Assembly (NCBI GenBank): GCA_030647435.1
Contig: JAUSJX010000155.1
Span: forward strand, 1-64,000
Direction: 5' to 3'
DNA: 64,000 bases
Source: Candidatus Rokuibacteriota bacterium
GTDB taxonomy: Bacteria; Methylomirabilota; Methylomirabilia; Rokubacteriales; CSP1-6
Both the position numbers and the translations under genes were made by a program. Of the stretch, positions 7,169 to 15,361 are shown in pieces. Under the pieces are notes generated by a model. It did no database searches. It had not been told where the DNA came from and was given only the letters and a program-made list of their open reading frames with translations. Each line of letters opens with the position of its first letter. Position 1 is the stretch's first letter.

Positions 7169-8466
7169 GCCGGCTCCACGCGGATCATGGTGGTGCGCGC
7201 CGCCACCACCGGCAGCTTGTCGATGGCCTGGAGCGCCGCGCGCATGTCCCGCTCCCGCGCCTCGTGGGTCATCATCACCACCGGCACCGCCTCGCCGTGG
7301 GCGCGCTCCTTCTGGAGCACCGAGACGAGCGAGATGTCGTGCTGCCCCAGGATGCCGGCGACCTGCGCGAGGACACCGGGCCGGTCCATCGCCATGACGC
7401 GCAGATAGTAGGACGACCGGATGTCCTCCATCCGCCGGAGCGGCAGCGGCCGCTCGCTGATCGAGGGCAGGTCGCCCTCCATGGCCGGGATGCCGTGGGC
7501 GACGCGCCGGGCGATCTCGAGCGTGTCCGACCAGACCGCCGACGCGGTGGGCAGCTGCCCCGCGCCCCGGCCGTAGAACATCAGGTTGCCGACATTGTCG
7601 CCGGTGATGAAGACGGCGTTGAAGACGCCCGACACCGCGGCCATCGGCGACCCGGCCGGGATCATGGTCGGGTGCACGCGGGCCTCGAGCGCGCCGTCGG
7701 CGGCTTTGGCGATGGCCAGGAGCTTGATCCGATAGCCGAGCTCGGCCGCGTTTAGGACGTCCTGCTGGGTGATCGCCGTGATGCCTTCCGTGTGGATGTC
7801 TTTGAGGTCCACGGCGGTGCGGAACGCGATCGTCGCCAGGATCTGGAGCTTGTGGGCCGAGTCCATGCCCTCGAGGTCGAGCGTGGGGTCGGACTCGGCG
7901 TAGCCGTGCGCCTGCGCCTCCTTGAGAACGACCGAGAAGTCGAGCCCCTCGTCGGCCATCTTCGAAAGGATGTAGTTGCAGGTGCCGTTGACGATGCCGA
8001 AGGCCGACAGCACGCGGTTCGCCGTCAGCCCGTCCTTGACGGCGCGGATGAGCGGGACACCCCCCGCCACGGCCGCCTCGAAGCCCAGCATGACGCGGTT
8101 GCGGCGCGCCGCCTCGAAGATCTCGGGGCCGTGGTGGGCCAGCAGCGCCTTGTTGGCGGTGACCACGTGCTTGCCCGCGTTGAGGGCCTTGAGGATGAAG
8201 GTGCGCGCCGGCTCGAGCCCGCCCACGAGCTCGATGACGACTTGGACCGCGGGGTCGTCGAGCACCCGCCCGGCGTCCGGGACGAGCGGGAGGCGCTTGA
8301 GATCGAGGCCTTCTCTCGGCCGCGTGGTGTCGGCGTCCGCGATGGCGTGCAAGGTCAGCCGGCACCCGGCGCGCTCCTGCATCTCGGCGCCGTGGGTCTG
8401 GAAGACTTTGACGACGCCGCTGCCGACCGTGCCGAGGCCGAGGAGGCCGATCTTGATCTCGTTCAT
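7165..8466 (-). CDS. hom: Homoserine dehydrogenase
   Basis: Reduces aspartate semialdehyde to homoserine using NAD(P)H. The 433-residue protein has the N-terminal Rossmann motif GLLGLGTVGSGVV (G10, G12, G15), the catalytic domain including SAFGIVNGTCNYILSKM and the EGMDSAHKLQILA substrate region, and a C-terminal ACT domain of about 80 residues beginning SSYYLRVMAMDRPGV. The ACT domain predicts threonine feedback inhibition. It follows the aminotransferase by 40 bases and overlaps thrC by four. Confidence 0.96.
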   Translation of the reverse strand: MNEIKIGLLGLGTVGSGVVKVFQTHGAEMQERAGCRLTLHAIADADTTRPREGLDLKRLPLVPDAGRVLDDPAVQVVIELVGGLEPARTFILKALNAGKHVVTANKALLAHHGPEIFEAARRNRVMLGFEAAVAGGVPLIRAVKDGLTANRVLSAFGIVNGTCNYILSKMADEGLDFSVVLKEAQAHGYAESDPTLDLEGMDSAHKLQILATIAFRTAVDLKDIHTEGITAITQQDVLNAAELGYRIKLLAIAKAADGALEARVHPTMIPAGSPMAAVSGVFNAVFITGDNVGNLMFYGRGAGQLPTASAVWSDTLEIARRVAHGIPAMEGDLPSISERPLPLRRMEDIRSSYYLRVMAMDRPGVLAQVAGILGQHDISLVSVLQKERAHGEAVPVVMMTHEARERDMRAALQAIDKLPVVAARTTMIRVEPA

Positions 8467-8506
8467 GAGGGAGCCGTGAGCCGAGGCCCGCTGCGCGCCG
8501 GCGCCG

Positions 8507-9679
8507 TCAGCGGGCCGAGAGGGTCTTAAGGCCGCGGAGGGCCTGCTTGATGCGCTGCTCGTTTTCGACGAGGGCGAAACGGACATAGCCCTCTCCGTAC
8601 TCGCCGAAGCCGATGCCCGGGGAGACCGCCACCTTGCACTCCTGGATGAGCATCTTGGAGAACTCGAGCGAGCCCATGGACCGGAACGACTCCGGGATGG
8701 GCGCCCAGACGAACATGGTCGCTTGCGGCTTCGGCACAGACCAGCCGAGCTTGTTGAGCCCGTCCACCAGGACGTCGCGGCGCTTGCGGTGGACCTCGAC
8801 GATGTCCGCCACGCACTTCTGGTCTCCCTCGAGGGCGATGATGGCGGCGATCTGGATGGGCTGGAAGGCGCCGTAGTCGAGATACGACTTGATCCTGGCC
8901 AGCGCCTGGACCATGCGCGGGTTCCCGCACACGAAGCCCATCCGCCACCCCGGCATGTTGTACGACTTCGACAGCGAGAAGATCTCGACCCCGACCTCTT
9001 TGGCTCCCGGGACCTCGAGGAAGGAGGGGGGTCTGTAGCCGTCGAAGGCGAAGTCGGCGTAGGCGAAGTCGTGGACGACCATGAGCTCGTGCTCCTTGGC
9101 GAAGTCCACCACCCTGGCGAAGAAGTCGCGGTCCACGCACATCGTGGTCGGATTATGCGGGAAGGAGAGGATGAGGAGCTTGGCCTTGGGCCAGGACAGG
9201 CGCGCGGCCTCCTGCAGGCGCGCAACGAAGTCCTCGCCCGGCACCAGCGGCACGGAGCGCAGGTCCCCGTCGGCGATCACCACCGAGTACGAGTGGATGG
9301 GGTAGGTCGGGTTCGGCACCAGCACCCCGTCGCCCGGCTGGAGGACGGCGAGCGCGAGGTGGGCCATGCCCTCCTTGGCCCCTATCGTGGCGATGGCCTC
9401 GGTCTCGGGGTCGATCTCCACTCCGTAATGGTCCCGGTACCAGGTGGTGATGGCCTTCCGGAGCCGTGTGATGCCGCGGGAAGCCGAGTAGCGGTGATTC
9501 TTGGGGTTCTGGGCCGCCTCGATCAGCTTGTCAACGATGTGCTTGGGCGTGCCCAGGTCGGGGTTGCCCATGCCGAGATCGATGATGTCCTGCCCCTTCG
9601 CCCGAGCCTTGGTCTTGAGGTCGTTGACGATGGCGAAGACGTAGGGCGGAAGGCGCTTTATCCGGTAGAAGTCGTCCAT
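8507..9679 (-). CDS. alaC: Alanine-type class I aminotransferase (AlaC family)
   Basis: PLP-dependent aminotransferase, 390 residues from the ATG at 9677-9679. Diagnostic segments are [17 protein letters not shown] at the N-terminus, [13 protein letters not shown], the [12 protein letters not shown] loop and the Schiff-base lysine K238 in [15 protein letters not shown]. The sequence closely resembles alanine-forming AlaC enzymes, which sit near LL-diaminopimelate aminotransferases; the latter remains an alternative given the neighbouring aspartate-family genes. It is the first gene of the operon with hom, thrC and a membrane protein and has its own TTGACA-type promoter 22 bases upstream. A longer frame exists upstream but would overlap that promoter. 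Confidence 0.85.
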   Translation of the reverse strand: MDDFYRIKRLPPYVFAIVNDLKTKARAKGQDIIDLGMGNPDLGTPKHIVDKLIEAAQNPKNHRYSASRGITRLRKAITTWYRDHYGVEIDPETEAIATIGAKEGMAHLALAVLQPGDGVLVPNPTYPIHSYSVVIADGDLRSVPLVPGEDFVARLQEAARLSWPKAKLLILSFPHNPTTMCVDRDFFARVVDFAKEHELMVVHDFAYADFAFDGYRPPSFLEVPGAKEVGVEIFSLSKSYNMPGWRMGFVCGNPRMVQALARIKSYLDYGAFQPIQIAAIIALEGDQKCVADIVEVHRKRRDVLVDGLNKLGWSVPKPQATMFVWAPIPESFRSMGSLEFSKMLIQECKVAVSPGIGFGEYGEGYVRFALVENEQRIKQALRGLKTLSAR

Positions 9680-9700
9680 GGCGGGTGTCGGAATGGCCAA

Positions 9701-9730
9701 ATGATACTTCCGAGGCTCGCGGAGTGTCAA
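9701..9730 (-). promoter_or_regulatory. Putative sigma70 promoter of the alaC-hom-thrC operon
   Basis: On the minus strand a perfect TTGACA (9725-9730) and TATCAT (9701-9706, 5/6) are spaced by 18 bases. The predicted start near 9694 gives a leader of about 15 bases before the ATG at 9679. It faces away from the bactofilin promoter 56 bases to the right. Confidence 0.65.
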
Positions 9731-9786
9731 GAAACGGCCTGCTGGCGAGCACATAGCTCGCATTTGGCGCGTCGGGAAATCCGGGG

Positions 9787-9816
9787 TTGACACCCCCAAA
9801 GAGCGCGTGCTACAAC
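9787..9816 (+). promoter_or_regulatory. Putative sigma70 promoter of the bactofilin operon
   Basis: TTGACA at 9787-9792, an 18-base spacer, then TACAAC at 9811-9816 (4/6). The predicted start near 9823 leaves a leader of about 140 bases before the first bactofilin ATG at 9965. Confidence 0.55.
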
Positions 9817-9964
9817 CCCCGTGACCCGGCAGGGCCGGGAGCGTCTAACATCCTTCCCGTCGCGCCCGATCGAGAACGTGTTCCGCCTCTCCGAGTCTGG
9901 CCGCCGAGGCCACCGGGGGGACAGGGCCGGGCAGCGGCAGCCGCAGCACGTTGAGGAGGCAGTG

Positions 9965-10435
9965 ATGCTTGGACGGAACAGCAGCAAGCCGCAGACGACG
10001 ACGTCGTTGTCCCAGGAGATCGCGGCCGGTCCCAAGGCCAACACCGGGCCGCTGCTGACCATCGTCGGCGCCTCGGCGAAGCTCGAGGGCAAGTTCGAGA
10101 TCACCGACTCGATCCAGATCGAGTGCGAGGTGGGTGGCGAGCTGTCGGTGGGCGGGAAGCTGGTCATCGGCGAGAAGGGAGTCGTCAACGCCAACGTCCT
10201 CACCGTGGATGCCGTCATCATGGGCGTCTACGAGGGCAACATGGTCGCCACGGGCAACGTCGAGATCGCCGAGACGGGCCGAGTCACCGGGAACATCGAG
10301 ACGGACTCGCTCGTGATCTCCAAGGGCGGCTTCTTCAACGGCAACGTCGTCAAGAGCAAGGGCGACGACGCCGCGATGGGGCCGCGGCCCGTCCATTTGG
10401 TGGATGGGGCTCGCGCTGTCACGACGCAGCGGTAA
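9965..10435 (+). CDS. Bactofilin (first of pair)
   Basis: Polymer-forming cytoskeletal protein, 156 residues. The ATG at 9965 is preceded by GAGGAGG (9953-9959) at good spacing, which decides the start over the longer open frame. After a 35-residue tail, the core is the DUF583 right-handed beta-helix, with repeating six-residue turns such as GKFEITDSIQIECEVGGELS and GNVEIAETGRVTGNI. Bactofilins form membrane-associated filaments that position peptidoglycan enzymes. A second bactofilin and an M23 endopeptidase follow directly, the arrangement typical of cell-shape modules. Confidence 0.9.
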   Translation: MLGRNSSKPQTTTSLSQEIAAGPKANTGPLLTIVGASAKLEGKFEITDSIQIECEVGGELSVGGKLVIGEKGVVNANVLTVDAVIMGVYEGNMVATGNVEIAETGRVTGNIETDSLVISKGGFFNGNVVKSKGDDAAMGPRPVHLVDGARAVTTQR

Positions 10436-10465
10436 GGGGGCGGATTCCCCCCACGGGGGCCGACC

Positions 10466-10876
10466 ATGTTCAAGCGCAGGCGAAAGCCGGCGGGCAGCAA
10501 CGGTCTCACGGCCTTCATCGACGAGGGCTCGGAGATCGAGGGGCGGTACACGTTCAGTGGGACGGTCATGCTGAACGGGCGGTTCAAGGGTGAAATCTCG
10601 ACCACCGACACGCTGATCATCGGCGACAAGGGGGTCATCAACGGTGACATCCGCGCCGGGCAGGTGCTGGTGAGCGGCGAGGTGGTGGGCAATATTCTGG
10701 GGACAGAGCGCGTGGAGCTCAAGCGCACCGCCCGCGTCTTCGGTGACGTCGAGGCGCCGGTGGTGGTCGTGGAGGAGGGCGTGCTGTTCGAGGGCCACTG
10801 CCGCATGACGAAGACCAATCCCAACGCCGAGACCGTGCCGACGCGGGACTTCTCGGTCGTGCCGATCAAGCGCTGA
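10466..10876 (+). CDS. Bactofilin (second of pair)
   Basis: The product is 136 residues beginning MFKRRRKPAG, a short basic tail suited to membrane or partner contact. The beta-helix core runs from about residue 20 to 115 (GSEIEGRYTFSGTVMLNGRF, DTLIIGDKGVINGDIRAGQV, ERVELKRTARVFGDVEA). It lies 30 bases after the first bactofilin and 5 bases before the M23 gene. The two bactofilins are clearly different in sequence, so they may co-polymerise or act separately. Confidence 0.9.
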   Translation: MFKRRRKPAGSNGLTAFIDEGSEIEGRYTFSGTVMLNGRFKGEISTTDTLIIGDKGVINGDIRAGQVLVSGEVVGNILGTERVELKRTARVFGDVEAPVVVVEEGVLFEGHCRMTKTNPNAETVPTRDFSVVPIKR

Positions 10877-10881
10877 GGGTT

Positions 10882-11769
10882 ATGCCGGCGCGGCGCGAGT
10901 TCAACCTCCTGGTGGTCCACGGCGACGGGCGACGCATCGCCCGGCTGACCCTTCCGAGGTGGCTGATTCTGACGGTCTTGGCCCTCGTCCTGGCCGTACC
11001 CGCCTCCGTCACCGTCATCTACAAGGACTACCTCACGCTGCGCAGCCAGCGCGCGTCGTTGAACGAGCTCAGTGCGCGCGTCGTGGTGCAGCAGGAGGTG
11101 ATCGACGCCTCGCAGACGAAGATGCGGCAGATCCGCGCCGAGATCGACGGCTGGCGCGAGCTGCACGCCAAGATCTGGGAGCCCTTCGGTCCCGAGGACG
11201 GCGCCAGCAAGCGAAGCGCCGGCATCGGGGGCGGCACGGGCCCGTCGCGCGCCGCCGAGACTCCCGAGCGCGCCGCCATCGGCGACGAGCTCGAGCGCCT
11301 GACGGGCATCGTCAAGGAAGAGGGGGACAACCTCCGCGCCCTCGAGCGCTTCCTCGGCCGCGCCACACGCGTGCTGGCGGCGCTGCCGTCACGGTGGCCC
11401 GTGCGCGGCCCCGTCAACTCGGGTTTTGGCGGCCGCACCTCGCCCTGGTCGGCCAAGTCGGAGTTCCACAGCGGGCTCGACATCGGCGCTCCGATCGGCG
11501 CGCTGGTTAAGTCGCCGGCGCCCGGCACCGTGGTCTTCGCGGGCGTGAATGCCGAATACGGCCAGACGCTGATCATCGAGCACGGCAACGAGACGAAGTC
11601 GCTCTACGGCCACCTCTCCAAGCTCAGCGTCGCCGTGAACCAGAAGGTGCAGCGCGGAGATGTTATCGCGATGACCGGCAATACCGGGCGCTCCTCGGGC
11701 CCGCACCTGCACTACGAGATCCAGGTCAAGGGCCAGTCGGTCAACCCCACCAGCTACCTCTGGGAGTGA
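10882..11769 (+). CDS. M23 family peptidoglycan endopeptidase, membrane-anchored
   Basis: The product is 295 residues. An N-terminal membrane anchor (WLILTVLALVLAVPASVTVIY, about residues 27-47) is followed by a predicted coiled-coil region (about residues 50-100), a low-complexity linker and the LytM/M23 domain from about residue 170. Zinc and catalytic residues are present: H196 and D200 in EFHSGLDIG and the HLH at 275-277 in SSGPHLHYEIQ. The enzyme should cleave peptide cross-links in the periplasm. The bactofilin neighbours suggest that its location or activity is directed by the filament, as in bactofilin-LytM shape systems of other bacteria. Confidence 0.93.
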   Translation: MPARREFNLLVVHGDGRRIARLTLPRWLILTVLALVLAVPASVTVIYKDYLTLRSQRASLNELSARVVVQQEVIDASQTKMRQIRAEIDGWRELHAKIWEPFGPEDGASKRSAGIGGGTGPSRAAETPERAAIGDELERLTGIVKEEGDNLRALERFLGRATRVLAALPSRWPVRGPVNSGFGGRTSPWSAKSEFHSGLDIGAPIGALVKSPAPGTVVFAGVNAEYGQTLIIEHGNETKSLYGHLSKLSVAVNQKVQRGDVIAMTGNTGRSSGPHLHYEIQVKGQSVNPTSYLWE

Positions 11770-12179
11770 TCCGGCCCAGGTTCGTCCTTCTGGGGGCGCT
11801 GCTCGCCCTCGCGGCCGCGGGCCCGGCCGCCGCACAGGCGCTCGACCCCTCCTCGCAGGACGCGCTCAACAAGACGCTCCAGATCCTCCTCGATCCCAAC
11901 GCGCGCGCGGGCGAGCTCGCGAAGAATTCCCAGGGGACCGCGGTAGACCAGCAGGTGCGCGCGCTCGCGGGCTCGGACGCGCTGACGCAGGAGTTCTACG
12001 CGGTGGCCGGCCAGGTCCTGACGGAGCTCGCCCAGAGCACCGGCGGCGACCCGCAGAACATGCTCCAGGCCGTCGAGCGCGCCAAGACCGACCCCGCCGG
12101 CTTCGCCGCCATGCTGAGCCCCGCGACACAACAGCGGCTTCGCGACCTGTCCGTCAAGCTCTCCGACCGAAAGCGCTGA
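11766..12179 (+). CDS. Small secreted hypothetical protein
   Basis: The product is 137 residues. The GTG at 11766 overlaps the stop of the M23 gene (GTGA), indicating translational coupling. A signal peptide is clear (LLGALLALAAAGPAAAQA, cleavage near residue 24). The mature protein is helical and alanine/glutamine-rich with no recognised domain: DPSSQDALNKTLQILLDPNA and QNMLQAVERAKTDPAGFAAM. Its fixed place at the end of the bactofilin-M23 operon suggests a periplasmic helper of the hydrolase, which is inference only. Confidence 0.65.
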   Translation: MIRPRFVLLGALLALAAAGPAAAQALDPSSQDALNKTLQILLDPNARAGELAKNSQGTAVDQQVRALAGSDALTQEFYAVAGQVLTELAQSTGGDPQNMLQAVERAKTDPAGFAAMLSPATQQRLRDLSVKLSDRKR

Positions 12180-12186
12180 GCCGGGA

Positions 12187-12397
12187 GGCGGCTCAAAAAG
12201 GTCCAGATGCGAGGCGGCGCCCCGCTGTTCGAGTTGAGCGACGGCCTGTGCCGTCGCGAGACGAGGGCTGGGTTGATTCCGCACGCGAGGCGTCCGACTG
12301 TCTCAGCCCTCGCCTCGGGGCTCCGCCCCTCAGCTCGAACGGCCACGAGCGTGCGGCCGAGGGCGTCAACGAAGCAGATGGGCCTTTTTCAGCCGCC
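12187..12397. repeat. Palindromic dispersed repeat, copy A (211 bp)
   Basis: Ends in 24-bp imperfect inverted repeats (12187-12210 and 12374-12397, 20 of 24 positions complementary) with the visible core GGCGGCT-AAAAAGG. Inside, further pairs face each other: GTTCGAGTTGAG with CTCAGCTCGAAC, and CGAGGGCTG with CAGCCCTCG, plus small local hairpins such as CGACGGC-CTGT-GCCGTCG and GGGGC-TCC-GCCCC. A second copy lies at 14145-14375 in the same orientation. No transposase frame is visible. It lies between convergent genes and ends two bases before the stop codon of the minus-strand hydrolase. It could be a MITE-like element, a REP-type sequence or a bidirectional terminator. Confidence 0.85.
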
Positions 12398-12399
12398 GA

Positions 12400-13128
12400 T
12401 CAGGAGCTGTGGTTGCGGAGGAAGTTCAGGCAGATCTCGTTGAACGCGGCGGCCTGCTCGATGAAGTGCATGTGGCCCGCGTCCGGGATCTTGGCGAGCT
12501 CTGAGCCCGGGATCAGGGCGTGGAGGTCTTCCGACGCCGACGGGGGCACGAGGATGTCCTCCGTGCCCGTCGTGATCAGGGTCGGCACGCGAAGGGAGGC
12601 CAGCCGGTCGCGCGTGTCGTGGGCGCGGATGGCCTCACCCTGGCGGCTGAGCCCGGTGAGACTCGTGGAGAAGGGGTACTCGAGGGCCCGCAGGATCCAC
12701 GTCTCCACGAAGTCGGGCCGCTCGACGAACGTCTTCCGGCTCAGCAGCCAGGGCAGGGAGAAGTGGGCGAACTCTTCCGCGTCGCCGCGGGCCTTCACGC
12801 GCAGGAAGTTGTCGATGACGAGCCGGCCGTAGCGGTCCACGCCGGAAGTGGTGCAATGGAGCTGGAGCGAGAGGACGCGCTCGGGGTGCCGGAGCGCCAG
12901 CTCCTGGGCGATCATCCCGCCCATCGACGCGCCGCAGATGTGCGCGTTTCGCACGCCGAGCTGGTCCATCAGGCCCACCACGTCGTCGGCCATTCCCGGG
13001 ATCGTGTAGCGCGCATCCGGGGCGTCGCTCTGTCCGGCGCCGCGGTTGTCGAGTGCGATCACGTCGAACTCGGCGGCGAGCGCGGGCACCTGGAAGGCCC
13101 AGGCGGTGTGATCGCCGCCCCAGCCCAT
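12400..13128 (-). CDS. Alpha/beta hydrolase
   Basis: Alpha/beta-hydrolase fold, 242 residues from the first in-frame ATG. The nucleophile elbow is GASMGGMIAQ, the acid is in TGTEDILVPP and the histidine is in DAGHMHFIEQ; the oxyanion region GWGGDHTAW stands at the N-terminus. Homology-like sequence (PKLQVGDVGIFYQRVG) continues about 28 codons upstream in the same frame to the stop codon of the DapA-like gene, without any ATG, GTG or TTG. The true start may therefore be a rare codon, or the first strands were lost. Substrate not predictable. Likely co-transcribed with the DapA-like gene. Confidence 0.8.
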   Translation of the reverse strand: MGWGGDHTAWAFQVPALAAEFDVIALDNRGAGQSDAPDARYTIPGMADDVVGLMDQLGVRNAHICGASMGGMIAQELALRHPERVLSLQLHCTTSGVDRYGRLVIDNFLRVKARGDAEEFAHFSLPWLLSRKTFVERPDFVETWILRALEYPFSTSLTGLSRQGEAIRAHDTRDRLASLRVPTLITTGTEDILVPPSASEDLHALIPGSELAKIPDAGHMHFIEQAAAFNEICLNFLRNHSS

Positions 13129-13212
13129 AAGGAGGACGAGCGACGGCGGGCGTGTCGGCCCGACGCGCTGGTAGAAGATCCCGACGTCACCGACCTGGAG
13201 CTTTGGGATGGC

Positions 13213-14109
13213 TCAGGCTCCGACGGCGCGGAGGATCTCGCCGAGCTCGTCCAGTGTGCCCGCGTCCAGGGCCGGCGCCGGCGGGCGGACGCGCGCCGCG
13301 TCGATCCAGCCGCGGCGGCGGAGGATCTCCTTCCTGATGCCGACGGCCGTGCCGGGCGTCGAGCCCGGCTGGCTCTCGTAGCGGATGAGCGGCAGCCAGC
13401 GGTAGAAGAGAGCCCGGGCCTCGTCGCGGCGGCCGGCGACGAAGTGATCGCGGATTGCCTTGAGCGCCTCCGGGTAGGGGAAGCCGGTCATGGCGCCGTC
13501 GGCCCCGCGCGATAGCTCCTCGAAGAAGTAGACGCCCCCGAGCCCCCCGAATATCGCCACGCGCCGCGAGAGCAGCTCGCGCAGCCGCGTGATCTTGGGC
13601 AAGGTCGGCGCCTCCTCGAGCTTGACCGCCTCGATCGCGGGGATTTCTTCGCACAGGCGGGCCATGAAAGCCGCTGGCATCGTCACCTGGGTCGTGACGG
13701 GCTCGTCCTGGAGCACGAGCGGGACTGCGGCCGCGTCCGCCACCGTCCGGTAGTACTCGGCCACCGCGTCGAGGTTCTTGAGGCCCGCCGGCGGGGCGAC
13801 CATGAGCCCGTCGGCCCCGTGCTCCTGGGCCATGCGGGTGAAGGACGTCGCGAGATGCGTGCCCGAGGCGGAGACGCCCACCACGACCGGCACGCGGCCG
13901 CGCACCTCCTTGACGACGCCCTCGACCACGCGCCGCCGCTCCTCATCGGTGAGGCGGTGGGCCTCGCCGGCGATACCGAGCAGGGTGACGCCGGTGATGC
14001 CCGTGGCGAGGGCGGCTTCGACGAGACGCGGCAGTCCTCTAGCGTCGAGCTCGCCGCCGTCCGTGAACGGCGTCGCCATGATATGGAAGACGCCCGACCA
14101 CTCGATCAT
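13213..14109 (-). CDS. DapA-family aldolase/lyase of unknown substrate
   Basis: The product is 298 residues with the DHDPS/N-acetylneuraminate lyase TIM-barrel layout. The Schiff-base lysine is kept in IEAVKLEEAP. Two other hallmarks of true dihydrodipicolinate synthase are changed: the GTTGE loop reads GIAGE, and the tyrosine of the YNxP motif is replaced by glutamine (LVLQDEP). It is therefore unlikely to be the lysine-pathway enzyme and more likely a catabolic keto-acid lyase or hydratase. The ATG at 14107-14109 was chosen because upstream sequence belongs to the palindromic repeat. A hydrolase follows directly in the same direction. Confidence 0.8.
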   Translation of the reverse strand: MIEWSGVFHIMATPFTDGGELDARGLPRLVEAALATGITGVTLLGIAGEAHRLTDEERRRVVEGVVKEVRGRVPVVVGVSASGTHLATSFTRMAQEHGADGLMVAPPAGLKNLDAVAEYYRTVADAAAVPLVLQDEPVTTQVTMPAAFMARLCEEIPAIEAVKLEEAPTLPKITRLRELLSRRVAIFGGLGGVYFFEELSRGADGAMTGFPYPEALKAIRDHFVAGRRDEARALFYRWLPLIRYESQPGSTPGTAVGIRKEILRRRGWIDAARVRPPAPALDAGTLDELGEILRAVGA

Positions 14110-14144
14110 CGGGAGGCCAGACTCCTCATTGTCGACAGTTGGCA

Positions 14145-14375
14145 GGCGGCTCAAAAAGGTCCAGATGCGAGGCGGCACCCCGCTGTTCGAGTTGAGCGAC
14201 GGCCTGTGCCGTCGCGAGACGAGGGCTGGGTTGATTCCGCACGCGAGGCGTACGAACCAACATCTCAGCCCTCGCCTCGGGGCTCCGCCCCTCAGCTCGA
14301 ACGGCCACGAGCGTGCGGCCGAGGGCGCCCCAACAGTCTTTGCTAAATGGCGCAGATGGGCCTTTTTCAGCCGCC
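14145..14375. repeat. Palindromic dispersed repeat, copy B (231 bp)
   Basis: Second copy of the element at 12187-12397, same orientation, nearly identical over both ends and the central arms. It differs by two small insertions, about 4 bp in the centre and about 16 bp before the right end. Its terminal inverted repeats are 14145-14168 and 14352-14375. As in copy A, the right end stops two bases before the stop codon of a minus-strand gene (here oppF). No clear target-site duplication is visible on either side. Confidence 0.85.
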
Positions 14376-14377
14376 TG

Positions 14378-15352
14378 TTACGCGCGGACCTGGCACGCGA
14401 CCCAGTGACCGGGCGAGATCTGCTTCAGCACCTGCTCGTGCTCGGAGCAGGCCGGCACACGGACGGGGCAGCGCGTGTGGAAGCGGCAGCCGGAAGGAGG
14501 ATTGATCGGGCTCGGTACGTCGCCTTCGAGCAGGATGCGCTTGCGCTTGACCGCCGGATCGGGGATCGGCACCGCGGAGAGGAGCGCCTCGGTGTAGGGG
14601 TGCTTCGGGTTGTTGTACAGCTCCTTGGCCGGCGCGATCTCGACGATCTTGCCGAGGTACATGACGGCCACGCGCGTCGAGATGTGCTCGACCACGGAGA
14701 GGTCATGGGCGATGAAGAGGTACGTCAGGTTGAACTGCTTTTGGAGATCCTCGAGCAGGTTGATGACCTGCGCCTGGATCGACACGTCGAGCGCCGAGAC
14801 CGGCTCGTCCGCGACGATGAGCTTGGGGCTGACGGCCAGGGCCCGGGCGATGCCGATGCGTTGGCGCTGGCCGCCCGAGAACTCGTGCGGGTAGCGGCGC
14901 AGGTGGTCGGAGCTCAAACCGACCGTCTCGAGGAGGTGGATGACGCGCTCCTCCCGCTCCTTACGCGTCTTGGCGAGCTTGTGGATCACGATCGCCTCGC
15001 CGACGATCGACCCCACCGTCATGCGCGGATTGAGCGAGGCGTACGGGTCCTGGAAGATGATCTGCATGTCGCGCCGCAGATGGCGGAGCGACCGCTTGTC
15101 GAGCGCCGTGACGTTCTGTCCCTCGAAGGTGACCTCGCCCGACGTGGGCTCGATCAGGCGCAGGATGCAGCGCCCCGTCGTGGACTTGCCGCAGCCGGAC
15201 TCGCCCACGAGGCCCAGCGTCTCGCCCTTCTGGATCGTGAACGAGATGTCGTCCACGGCGTGGACGCGCGCGACCTCGCGGGAGAAGAGCCCGCCGCGGA
15301 TCGGGAAGTACTTCTTGAGGTTCTTGACCTCGAGGAGCGGAGTCTCAGCCAT
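14378..15352 (-). CDS. Oligopeptide/dipeptide ABC transporter ATP-binding protein (OppF/DppF type)
   Basis: ATPase subunit energising uptake of peptides or similar solutes. The product is 324 residues with Walker [10 protein letters not shown] at 50-58, the Q-loop [11 protein letters not shown], signature [10 protein letters not shown], Walker [13 protein letters not shown] and the C-terminal oligopeptide-family extension with the four-cysteine cluster ([15 protein letters not shown]). It is paired with an OppD-type ATPase 9 bases upstream. No permease or binding protein lies next to the pair, so the membrane partners must be encoded elsewhere. Confidence 0.93.
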   Translation of the reverse strand: MAETPLLEVKNLKKYFPIRGGLFSREVARVHAVDDISFTIQKGETLGLVGESGCGKSTTGRCILRLIEPTSGEVTFEGQNVTALDKRSLRHLRRDMQIIFQDPYASLNPRMTVGSIVGEAIVIHKLAKTRKEREERVIHLLETVGLSSDHLRRYPHEFSGGQRQRIGIARALAVSPKLIVADEPVSALDVSIQAQVINLLEDLQKQFNLTYLFIAHDLSVVEHISTRVAVMYLGKIVEIAPAKELYNNPKHPYTEALLSAVPIPDPAVKRKRILLEGDVPSPINPPSGCRFHTRCPVRVPACSEHEQVLKQISPGHWVACQVRA

Positions 15353-15361
15353 GGGTTCCCT

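Noticed and set aside
12207-12443. Short open frames inside the palindromic repeats
   Set aside because: They are present on both strands of the repeat and differ between copies by indels that are not multiples of three, so they are not maintained as coding sequence.
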